Both the position numbers and the translations under genes were made by a program. Source: Paenibacillus dendrobii (GTDB lineage Bacteria > Bacillota > Bacilli > Paenibacillales > Paenibacillaceae). Taken from it: DNA of 64,000 nt. The stretch is taken from assembly GCF_009807035.1 (NCBI RefSeq), contig NZ_WUBI01000004.1, positions 610,408 through 674,407 on the forward strand, in the 5' to 3' direction. The first letter of the stretch is position 1, and every line of letters starts with the position of its first letter. The notes under the pieces were generated by a model. That model was not told the origin of the DNA. It made no database searches and saw only the letters and a list, made by a program, of their open reading frames with translations. Shown here in pieces: positions 17,642-25,489 of the stretch.

Positions 17642-18419
17642 TGAATCCCTCCTTCACCGCAGGGACGGAGTAGCGTTCCACGGGCGTGAAGGATATCAGC
17701 TTTTTACGGACCAGATTCGGGTGCTCGCCGTTTTGGACGGCAAGAATGCCCTCCAGCAAAAGCTCCATATTTTGAATTTCATCGGCGCTGCGCGACTTAA
17801 TCTTGGACGCAATGGGTAAAAAGATAATATTGGCGCTTGCAACGCCGTACAGAGTAGCCGTAAAAGCAACTGCGATGGAAGGACCGAGCTCCGTCGGTTC
17901 AGAGAGACTGCCTAGCACATGGATCAGTCCCATGACGGTACCGATGATTCCCATGGTCGGGGCATAGCCGCCGGCCGATTCGAATATTTTTGCGTAGCCC
18001 TCATGCTTCTGCTCCACGGCATCAATCTCCAGCTCCATGATCTGTTTCAGAAGCGAGTCATCCGTTCCGTCGACGACCATTTGGATGCCCTCGCGCAGGA
18101 AAGAGTTTGGATGGTCCTGCACCAGCCGTTCCAGTGATAATACGCCGTTGCGGCGGGCGGATGTCGCCATGTTCACCATGTCTTCAATCAGCTGCTCCGT
18201 ATCGTCCTGCTGACGGGTGAAGGCAAAGCGCAGTGCCTTGGGGATGGTTTTGAGCCGTGCCAGCGGGAAGCTGACCACGACGGCGGCAATGGTGCCTCCG
18301 AAAACGATGAGCGCCGCCGCTCCTTGCATAAGTCCGTTAATTCGACCTCCTTCCCATAAAAAGCCTCCTACCAGCGCGGCAAGGCCGGCCAGTATGCCAA
18401 TAATGGTTGTCATTTCCAT
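17625..18419 (-). CDS. motA: flagellar motor stator protein MotA
   Basis: Membrane stator subunit of 264 residues with four hydrophobic helices (about 3-23, 26-48, 140-165, 175-200), a cytoplasmic loop between helices 2 and 3, and the conserved TLYGVASANIIFLPIA stretch. Start taken as ATG 18419 because AGGAGTG lies twelve bases upstream; the longer frame from 18443 would contain that site. Overlaps motB, so the pair is one operon. A sigma-D-like promoter lies about 110 bases upstream. Confidence 0.92.
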   Translation of the reverse strand: MEMTTIIGILAGLAALVGGFLWEGGRINGLMQGAAALIVFGGTIAAVVVSFPLARLKTIPKALRFAFTRQQDDTEQLIEDMVNMATSARRNGVLSLERLVQDHPNSFLREGIQMVVDGTDDSLLKQIMELEIDAVEQKHEGYAKIFESAGGYAPTMGIIGTVMGLIHVLGSLSEPTELGPSIAVAFTATLYGVASANIIFLPIASKIKSRSADEIQNMELLLEGILAVQNGEHPNLVRKKLISFTPVERYSVPAVKEGFNETAD

Positions 18420-18453
18420 GTTGTCGGTACCACTCCTATCCATGAGTTTGGGT

Positions 18454-18500
18454 TTGCATAGAGCAAACGATCAGAGTATAATAGACGGGAACAAGTATTC
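18454..18500 (+). promoter_or_regulatory. uvrB promoter with weak LexA-like box
   Basis: TTGCAT (18454-18459), 17-base spacer, TATAAT (18477-18482): a good sigma-A promoter pointing at uvrB. Just downstream is GAACAAGTATTC (18489-18500), one base off the Firmicute SOS half-site pair GAAC-N4-GTTC. The promoter is well supported; the LexA site is only a near match. Confidence 0.65.
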
Positions 18501-18528
18501 CTATTTCAACAAGGATTTCCTAATCATA

Positions 18529-18556
18529 TTATCGGGAAATCTCGACATATAGTTTA
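18529..18556 (-). promoter_or_regulatory. sigma-D-like promoter for motAB
   Basis: On the minus strand: TAAA, 16 bases, CCCGATAA. The B. subtilis sigma-D consensus is TAAA-N15-GCCGATAT, so 10 of 12 positions agree with a spacing one base longer. It lies about 110 bases upstream of motA, within the divergent motA-uvrB region. Confidence 0.5.
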
Positions 18557-18593
18557 GAATATCTATTTTAGATGATAAGGGTGATGTTGGGCA

Positions 18594-20585
18594 ATGAGTG
18601 ATATCGTCGTCAGTACCAATCCGTTCGAGCTTTTATCGGAATATACGCCTCAGGGCGACCAGCCCAAAGCGATTACGGAGCTGGTAGAAGGACTTGAGCA
18701 AGGGAAAGTTCACCAGACTTTGCTGGGGGCAACCGGCACAGGGAAGACTTTTACAATCGCGCAGACCATTGCCAAGGTAAACCGGCCGACACTCGTCATC
18801 GCCCATAACAAGACGTTGGCAGCCCAGCTGGCGAGCGAATTCAAGGAATTTTTCCCGAATAACTCGGTGGACTACTTTGTCAGCTACTATGATTATTATC
18901 AACCTGAAGCTTATATCCCTTCATCCGATACTTATATCGAGAAGGATTCGAGCATTAACGAGGAAATCGACAAGCTGCGTCACTCCGCGACAAGTTCACT
19001 GTTTGAGCGTCGTGATGTTATCATTGTGGCCAGCGTATCCTGTATATACGGTCTCGGTTCGCCGATGGAATATTCAAGCCTGCTGCTGTCTTTGCGGGTC
19101 GGCATGGAGAAGCCGCGCAATCAGATTTTATCGCGGCTCGTGGACATTCAATACCAGCGCAATGACATTAACTTCGTGCGGGGTACATTCCGCGTCCGCG
19201 GTGATGTCATTGAGATTTTTCCGGCATCTAAGGGCGAACAGGCTGTACGGGTAGAACTGTTCGGAGATGAAATTGAACGGATTACCGAAATCGATGTCCT
19301 TACCGGTGAGTTGATCGGTGAGCGCGATCATATCGCGATTTTTCCGGCTTCTCACTTCGTAACGAAGGAAGAGACCATGAGGGTCGCTCTTGTGAATATC
19401 GAAAGGGAACTGGAGGAGCGGCTGGAGTATCTGCGCTCCGAAGGGAAGCTGCTGGAGGCCCAGCGTCTGGAGCAGCGTACCCGTTATGATATTGAGATGA
19501 TGAAAGAGGTCGGCTTCTGTTCCGGCATCGAGAACTATTCCGGTCCACTGACATTCCGTGAACGCGGAGCAACGCCGTATACGTTGATGGATTATTTCCC
19601 TGATGATATGCTCATCGTAGTGGATGAATCCCATGTGACGCTGCCCCAGATCCGCGCGATGTATAACGGGGACCAAGCTCGGAAGAATGTGCTGGTGGAT
19701 CATGGCTTCCGCCTGCCGTCGGCTCTGGATAACCGACCGCTGAAATTCGAGGAATTCGAAGACAAGGTTAACCAGATCATTTACGTATCGGCAACGCCAG
19801 GCCCGTATGAAATGGAACACTGTGATACGATGGTCGAGCAGATCATACGCCCGACAGGGCTGCTTGATCCAGTGATCGAGGTCCGTCCGACCGAAGGACA
19901 GATCGATGATCTGATCGGTGAGATCCGTGAGCGGATTGACCGCGATGAACGGATTTTGGTCACGACGCTTACGAAGAAGATGGCAGAGGACTTGACGGAT
20001 TACCTGAAGGAAATCGGCATCAAAGTCCGCTATCTGCACTCGGATATCAAGACACTGGAACGGATGGCTATTCTGCGGGATCTCCGGCTGGGCGTCTTCC
20101 ATGTTCTGATCGGAATCAACCTGCTGCGGGAGGGCTTGGATTTACCGGAGGTATCCTTGGTTGCTATACTCGATGCGGATAAGGAAGGCTTCCTGCGTTC
20201 AGAGCGCTCACTCATTCAGACGATCGGACGGGCCGCGCGGAACTCCGAGGGCTATGTGCTCATGTATGGTGATAAGATTACCGATTCCATGGATAGCGCG
20301 ATGAAGGAGACGGCCCGCCGCCGCGCTCTTCAGATCGCGTATAATGAGAAGCATGGCATTACGCCGCAAACGATCCGCAAGAAGGTGCGCGATGTTATCG
20401 AGGCCACGAAGGTTGCGGAATCGAAGGCGGAATATCTGACAGGCGCCGCCGGCAAACTGTCGAAGAAGGATCGCCAGTCCGTCATCCAGCGCTTGGAGGC
20501 GGAGATGAAGGACGCAGCGAAGAACCTGCAGTTCGAACGAGCCGCAGAGCTTCGTGACGCCTTGCTGGAATTGAAGGCGGAATAA
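18594..20585 (+). CDS. uvrB: excinuclease ABC subunit B
   Basis: Nucleotide excision repair helicase-like subunit, 663 residues, full length. Walker A GATGTGKT, beta-hairpin region YYDYYQPEAYIP that inserts between DNA strands, Walker B-type VDESHVTLPQ, helicase motif VI QTIGRAARN, and a C-terminal UVR domain (LEAEMKDAAKNLQFERAAEL) that contacts UvrC. ATG 18594 behind AAGGGTG. Upstream of uvrA with its own terminator between them. Confidence 0.97.
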   Translation: MSDIVVSTNPFELLSEYTPQGDQPKAITELVEGLEQGKVHQTLLGATGTGKTFTIAQTIAKVNRPTLVIAHNKTLAAQLASEFKEFFPNNSVDYFVSYYDYYQPEAYIPSSDTYIEKDSSINEEIDKLRHSATSSLFERRDVIIVASVSCIYGLGSPMEYSSLLLSLRVGMEKPRNQILSRLVDIQYQRNDINFVRGTFRVRGDVIEIFPASKGEQAVRVELFGDEIERITEIDVLTGELIGERDHIAIFPASHFVTKEETMRVALVNIERELEERLEYLRSEGKLLEAQRLEQRTRYDIEMMKEVGFCSGIENYSGPLTFRERGATPYTLMDYFPDDMLIVVDESHVTLPQIRAMYNGDQARKNVLVDHGFRLPSALDNRPLKFEEFEDKVNQIIYVSATPGPYEMEHCDTMVEQIIRPTGLLDPVIEVRPTEGQIDDLIGEIRERIDRDERILVTTLTKKMAEDLTDYLKEIGIKVRYLHSDIKTLERMAILRDLRLGVFHVLIGINLLREGLDLPEVSLVAILDADKEGFLRSERSLIQTIGRAARNSEGYVLMYGDKITDSMDSAMKETARRRALQIAYNEKHGITPQTIRKKVRDVIEATKVAESKAEYLTGAAGKLSKKDRQSVIQRLEAEMKDAAKNLQFERAAELRDALLELKAE

Positions 20586-20603
20586 CGATAGATGAAATAG
20601 GAA

Positions 20604-20638
20604 AAAGGGAACGGCCCGGATATCTGGTCGTTCTCTTT
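20604..20638 (+). terminator. candidate terminator between uvrB and uvrA
   Basis: Thirteen-base stem AAAGGGAACGGCC/GGTCGTTCTCTTT with G-T pairs and a nine-base loop; only a short T-run follows, so readthrough into uvrA is likely. Confidence 0.55.
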
Positions 20639-20699
20639 GTGGATATATGAAAGAGATGTTCATAATAGTTACTTCAAACCTTAAGGAGATGAACGAGCA

Positions 20700-23564
20700 T
20701 TGGCGAGTGAAAACATCGTTATCAAAGGTGCACGGGCTCATAATTTGAAAAATATCGATATTACCATTCCGCGGGACAAGTTTGTCGTGCTGACGGGTCT
20801 CAGCGGATCGGGAAAATCATCTCTGGCTTTTGATACCATATATGCCGAAGGCCAGCGTAGATACGTGGAGTCCTTATCTGCTTACGCGCGTCAGTTCCTG
20901 GGCCAAATGGAGAAACCGGATGTCGATTCGATCGATGGCTTGTCACCGGCGATTTCGATCGATCAGAAGACGACCAGCCGCAACCCGCGCTCGACGGTGG
21001 GAACCGTAACCGAAATTTATGATTATCTCCGGCTGCTGTTTGCACGGATCGGGCATCCTCATTGTCCGGAGCATGGTATTGAGATTACATCCCAGACGGT
21101 GGAACAGATGGTAGACCGAATTATGTCATACCCCGAGAAAACAAGATTACAACTGCTAGCTCCGCTGATTTCGGGGCGGAAGGGTGAACACAAGACATTA
21201 TTTGCCGACGTTGCCAAACAGGGCTTCGTGCGGGTACGCGTGGACGGCGAGCTGCGTGAATTGTCCGAGAATATCGAGCTGGAGAAGAATAAGAAGCATA
21301 CGATCGAAGTTGTTGTTGACCGGATCGTGATTAAGGAAGGCGTGGAGGCGCGTCTGGCCGATTCCATCGAAACGGCGCTTAAGCTTTCCGGCGGACAGTT
21401 GCTGGTCGATATGATGGGCCATGAAGAGCTGCGGTTCAGCTCGAACTTTGCTTGCCCGATCTGCGGATTCAGCATGGAAGAGCTATCTCCGCGAATGTTC
21501 TCGTTCAACAGCCCGTTCGGTGCCTGCCCGGAATGCGACGGACTTGGCGTGAAGATGATCGTCGATCCGGATCTGCTGATTCCCGATATGGAAAAGTCCA
21601 TCGAAGAAGGAGCCTTCCTGGCATGGACGGGGAGTACTTCCAACTATTATCCGCAATTCTTGAGCTCGGTATGCGAGCATTACCATATTCCGCAGGATGT
21701 ACCGGTCAGCCAGCTGAAGAAAGAGGATATGGACAAGCTGCTGTATGGGACAGGCAATCAGAAAGTCCGTTTCCGCTACGAAAATGATTTCGGCCAGCGG
21801 AAAGAGGCATTCGTTGTATTCGAAGGTGTGATTCCGAATCTGGAGCGCCGTTACCGGGAAACCGCTTCGGACGGCATTCGAGAGTTTATCGAGAACTTTA
21901 TGAGCGCCAAGCCGTGTGAGGTATGTAAAGGGCATCGTCTAAAAAAGGAAGTGCTGGCGGTTACCGTCAACGACACTAACATTGCCGATGTGACCAGCTT
22001 GTCGATTGGCGAAGCCATGAAAAAGTTCGATTCTCTCGAACTCAGCGAGAAAGAACGTTCCATTGCGAATCTGATTCTGAAGGAGATCAACAGCAGATTA
22101 GGCTTCCTGGTCAATGTCGGCTTGGAATACCTGACACTGAGCCGCGCGGCGGGTACACTGTCTGGAGGCGAAGCCCAGCGGATTCGGCTCGCCACGCAGA
22201 TTGGTTCCAGTCTGATGGGCGTCCTGTACATTCTGGATGAACCAAGTATCGGCTTGCATCAGCGCGATAATGACCGCCTAATCGCTACACTGGAGCATAT
22301 GCGCAATTTGGGCAATACGCTGATTGTCGTGGAGCATGACGAAGACACCATGATGGCAGCGGATTATATTATTGATATCGGACCGGGTGCAGGCATTCAT
22401 GGCGGCAGGGTAATTGCACAGGGCACGCCTAAGCAAATTATGGAGGATCCAAACTCCTTGACCGGTCAGTATTTAAGCGGACGCAAGTTTATTCCTGTCA
22501 ACACCAAGCGGAGAAAGCCGGATGACCGCTGGCTCGAAATTCGTGGGGCCAAGGAGAACAACTTGAAGAACCTGAATGTCAAAATTCCCGTAGGCGTTTT
22601 TACGGCAGTTACTGGCGTTTCGGGCTCGGGTAAGTCGACGCTCGTCAATGAAATACTGTATAAAACATTGGCGAAGGAGCTGAACAAGGCCGTTAAAGTG
22701 AGACCGGGCGCGCATAAGGAGATCAGAGGTCTGGAGAACCTGGAAAAGGTAATCGATATCGACCAGTCTCCTATCGGTCGTACGCCGCGTTCGAATCCTG
22801 CAACGTACACGGGCGTGTTCGACGATATCCGCGACATTTACGCACAAACGAACGAAGCCAAAATTCGCGGCTACAAAAAGGGACGGTTCAGCTTCAACGT
22901 AAAAGGCGGGCGCTGTGAAGCCTGCCGAGGGGACGGCATCATCAAGATCGAGATGCATTTCCTTCCGGATGTTTACGTGCCTTGCGAAGTCTGCAAAGGC
23001 AAGCGTTATAACCGTGAAACGCTGGAAGTAAAATATAAAGGCAAGAATATTTCGGACGTGTTGGAAATGACGGTGGAGGATGCAACCGAATTCTTTGTAA
23101 ACATACCGAAGATCCACCGCAAACTGCAGACGCTGCTTGACGTAGGTTTGGGATATGTTACGATGGGCCAGCCCGCCACGACGCTCTCCGGCGGGGAAGC
23201 GCAGCGTGTGAAGCTCGCTTCCGAGCTGTATCGCCGGAGCACCGGCAAGACGCTGTATATTCTGGATGAGCCGACGACGGGCCTCCACGTGGATGATATC
23301 GACCGCTTGCTAACCGTCCTGCATCGATTGGTAGATTCAGGTGAATCGGTGCTTGTCATTGAGCATAATCTGGATGTCATCAAGACAGCGGATTATTTGA
23401 TCGATTTGGGACCTGAAGGTGGTAGCGGCGGCGGAACGATTATTGCGACGGGCACGCCGGAGCAGATTGTGAAAGTGGAGGAGTCGTATACAGGCAAGTA
23501 CCTCAAGCCGGTACTGGAGCGGGATACGGCTCGTACCGAAGAAGCACTTAAGGTAGGCAGCTGA
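20700..23564 (+). CDS. uvrA: excinuclease ABC subunit A
   Basis: Damage-recognition ATPase of nucleotide excision repair, 954 residues, full length. Two ABC modules with Walker A motifs GLSGSGKSS and GVSGSGKST, two LSGGEAQR signatures, and zinc modules (CPICGFSMEEL...CPEC and CEACRGDG...CEVCKG). Starts at TTG 20700 behind AAGGAG. Downstream of uvrB as in Bacillales. Confidence 0.97.
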   Translation: MASENIVIKGARAHNLKNIDITIPRDKFVVLTGLSGSGKSSLAFDTIYAEGQRRYVESLSAYARQFLGQMEKPDVDSIDGLSPAISIDQKTTSRNPRSTVGTVTEIYDYLRLLFARIGHPHCPEHGIEITSQTVEQMVDRIMSYPEKTRLQLLAPLISGRKGEHKTLFADVAKQGFVRVRVDGELRELSENIELEKNKKHTIEVVVDRIVIKEGVEARLADSIETALKLSGGQLLVDMMGHEELRFSSNFACPICGFSMEELSPRMFSFNSPFGACPECDGLGVKMIVDPDLLIPDMEKSIEEGAFLAWTGSTSNYYPQFLSSVCEHYHIPQDVPVSQLKKEDMDKLLYGTGNQKVRFRYENDFGQRKEAFVVFEGVIPNLERRYRETASDGIREFIENFMSAKPCEVCKGHRLKKEVLAVTVNDTNIADVTSLSIGEAMKKFDSLELSEKERSIANLILKEINSRLGFLVNVGLEYLTLSRAAGTLSGGEAQRIRLATQIGSSLMGVLYILDEPSIGLHQRDNDRLIATLEHMRNLGNTLIVVEHDEDTMMAADYIIDIGPGAGIHGGRVIAQGTPKQIMEDPNSLTGQYLSGRKFIPVNTKRRKPDDRWLEIRGAKENNLKNLNVKIPVGVFTAVTGVSGSGKSTLVNEILYKTLAKELNKAVKVRPGAHKEIRGLENLEKVIDIDQSPIGRTPRSNPATYTGVFDDIRDIYAQTNEAKIRGYKKGRFSFNVKGGRCEACRGDGIIKIEMHFLPDVYVPCEVCKGKRYNRETLEVKYKGKNISDVLEMTVEDATEFFVNIPKIHRKLQTLLDVGLGYVTMGQPATTLSGGEAQRVKLASELYRRSTGKTLYILDEPTTGLHVDDIDRLLTVLHRLVDSGESVLVIEHNLDVIKTADYLIDLGPEGGSGGGTIIATGTPEQIVKVEESYTGKYLKPVLERDTARTEEALKVGS

Positions 23565-23584
23565 TCAATGCAGAATAGATGTAT

Positions 23585-23608
23585 AGCCCCTCGATAGAGG
23601 GGCTTTTC
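23585..23608 (+). terminator. intrinsic terminator after uvrA
   Basis: Stem AGCCCCTC/GAGGGGCT with GATA loop followed by TTTT. Confidence 0.82.
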
Positions 23609-23737
23609 AATACGGAAGAAATGGTCGCTTTCGAACATATTTATGGAGAAGCGGGTTAATACTATATGAAAAGATACAAAAACCCTATCCAAATATAGGC
23701 AATTTTATGACAATTTCAATTTTTTCCGGGGGAAGTC

Positions 23738-23766
23738 TTGCATCTATCTCTGCGGAAGGATAACAT
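23738..23766 (+). promoter_or_regulatory. sigma-A promoter for the DUF2759 gene
   Basis: TTGCAT (23738-23743), 17-base spacer, TAACAT (23761-23766), about 50 bases before the start codon. Directly after the -10 box a tandem ATGTAAA repeat with 12-base period is visible (23764 onward). Confidence 0.5.
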
Positions 23767-23813
23767 GTAAAGAGATATGTAAAATTGAGCGAAGACATAG
23801 AGGAGGTCCAAAC

Positions 23814-24023
23814 ATGTTGATCGCAGAAGCTGCTGCATCGGCTGTATCTAAATTCAACACCTTTGATATCTTTATGGTTCTGTTTACGGTGCTTATTCTC
23901 ATCGGAACAGTCCGTCTGATCACTCAACCTGTTAAGAACAAGTTTGCAATCGGATTCAGCATTGTGTGCCTGTTGGTTTTCCTTGCTTCTGATTTTGCAA
24001 TGGTTCAGAACTGGATGAGCTAG
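23814..24023 (+). CDS. small membrane protein, DUF2759-like (69 aa)
   Basis: Two-helix membrane protein: hydrophobic segments around residues 15-37 and 46-66 separated by a short basic turn (QPVKNK). Preceded by AGAGGAGG and followed at once by a terminator, so it is a monocistronic unit. It resembles small DUF2759 proteins of Bacillales in size and layout. No function is known to me. Confidence 0.7.
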   Translation: MLIAEAAASAVSKFNTFDIFMVLFTVLILIGTVRLITQPVKNKFAIGFSIVCLLVFLASDFAMVQNWMS

Positions 24024-24050
24024 TCCGGGAACCAAATGATACAATGAATG

Positions 24051-24092
24051 AAAGACACCTTACGCTTCGGCGTCGCAAGGGGTCTTTTTTTA
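24051..24092 (+). terminator. intrinsic terminator after the DUF2759 gene
   Basis: Outer stem AAAGACACCTT/AAGGGGTCTTT, inner stem ACGC-TTCG-GCGT (stable UUCG tetraloop), then a run of seven Ts. Confidence 0.85.
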
Positions 24093-24234
24093 TTGGGGTT
24101 TACATGCATTTCATGCGCGAAAATCGTCATCCACTTGCTAGCGTTCGAAGAGGAATAAAACATATTAGGTTTGTAATCGTAACGTTCGTCGAATGATGTT
24201 TACGCAGGCTCGAAAAGATAGGGCTTCGGAGCAA

Positions 24235-24263
24235 TTGTACAGTTCTAGAATGTGTGTTACAGT
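24235..24263 (+). promoter_or_regulatory. candidate sigma-A promoter for the HtrA-like gene
   Basis: TTGTAC (24235-24240), 17 bases, TACAGT (24258-24263). It lies in the 237-base stretch between the previous terminator and the protease gene; a small hairpin GGGCTA/TAGCCC (24264-24287) follows. Nothing else is evident in that gap. Confidence 0.45.
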
Positions 24264-24329
24264 GGGCTAAGATTCAGGGTATAGCCCCTAATTATGTGTA
24301 TAAATAGAAAAATAAGGATAGGTGAATGC

Positions 24330-25466
24330 ATGAAGCCTATGGGGAAAAAGAGGGTCATATTACTGCTGTGCAGTCTGATGCTGCTGAGCGGAGCAGCGGA
24401 AGCCGGTGCGCAAAGTGCGAGCAAATCGCAAACGTCTGTCAAGACCAAATCAACTGCATCGGTCGCGGCGAAAAGCCAAAAGAGTGTGGTCAGTACCAAG
24501 GTGCAGATCCCCGCGGATCCGGTACCGCAAATCGTAAAGAATGTCTCACCGTCGGTGGTTGGCATCATCGGGCGTTCCACGGATCCCGCGGACAAAACGG
24601 CCGCAAATCGTAACAACTTGGCACATGGCACGGGAGTTATCATTAAATCGAATGGCTGGATCGTAACCAATGCCCATGTTGTGGACGGACTTCAGAGCAC
24701 TGTCGTTGTCACGGCGGACGGTAAAACCTATAAAATTACGGATACATATGTGGATGAAATCAGTGATCTTGCTTTGATCAAAATCAATGCCTCTAATCTT
24801 CAAACGGCCGTGTTTGCGAAATCGGTGCAAAATGCCCAGGTAGGCGAGAAGGTTGTGGCGATCGGTACGCCGGTATCTTTTTCCTTCCGCAATTCGGCAA
24901 CGGTTGGCGTGGTCAGCGGCCTGAACCGGGCCATCAATGCTTCATACCGGTTAATTCAAAGCGATACAGCGATTAATCCAGGTAATAGTGGAGGTCCGCT
25001 GGTGAATATGAAGGGTGAAGTGCTGGGTATCAACAGCATGAAATTCGCCGCGGTGGGCGTGGAAAACATGGGCTTTTCCATTCCTGCGGAAACGGTGCAG
25101 TACGTCATTAATCAGCTTTTTAAATACGGTGAGGTGAAGCGTCCAAGCCTAGGATTCAGCATGGAGGAGAGCTGGTCTGCCATTGTAGGGCTTCCTACGC
25201 AGGATCCATTGACCATTACCAAAATCGTCTCCGACGAAGCGAAGAAGGCAGGCATCCGCGAAAATGATGTTTTGTACAGCATAGACGGCAAACGGGTCAC
25301 TTCCGTTGTGGATATCAACGAGATGTTCAAGTCTTACATGCCGGGACAAACCGTTAAGCTGCTGATGCAAAGTGACGGAGACATCGTAACGCGTAAACTT
25401 GTGCTTACACAGGGCAGCGGCGTGGATGTAAGTACGCTGGCGGACGATGACGGAGATGAATTTTAA
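24330..25466 (+). CDS. HtrA-like S1C serine protease with PDZ domain
   Basis: Secreted or membrane-tethered quality-control protease, 378 residues. N-terminal hydrophobic segment (about 7-25), Ser/Lys-rich linker, trypsin-like domain with the catalytic triad His in TNAHVV, Asp in ISDLALI and Ser in GNSGGP, and a C-terminal PDZ domain (about 270-355, TITKIVSDEAKKAGI). Start ATG 24330 follows GATAGGTG; the earlier in-frame ATG at 24294 has none. The next gene begins 23 bases on and is probably co-transcribed. Confidence 0.9.
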   Translation: MKPMGKKRVILLLCSLMLLSGAAEAGAQSASKSQTSVKTKSTASVAAKSQKSVVSTKVQIPADPVPQIVKNVSPSVVGIIGRSTDPADKTAANRNNLAHGTGVIIKSNGWIVTNAHVVDGLQSTVVVTADGKTYKITDTYVDEISDLALIKINASNLQTAVFAKSVQNAQVGEKVVAIGTPVSFSFRNSATVGVVSGLNRAINASYRLIQSDTAINPGNSGGPLVNMKGEVLGINSMKFAAVGVENMGFSIPAETVQYVINQLFKYGEVKRPSLGFSMEESWSAIVGLPTQDPLTITKIVSDEAKKAGIRENDVLYSIDGKRVTSVVDINEMFKSYMPGQTVKLLMQSDGDIVTRKLVLTQGSGVDVSTLADDDGDEF

Positions 25467-25489
25467 TGGGGAAGAAGGGAGATGAGCGG

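Noticed and set aside
23764..23784. WalR-type direct repeat before the DUF2759 gene
   Set aside because: TGTAAA copies are separated by six bases instead of the required five.
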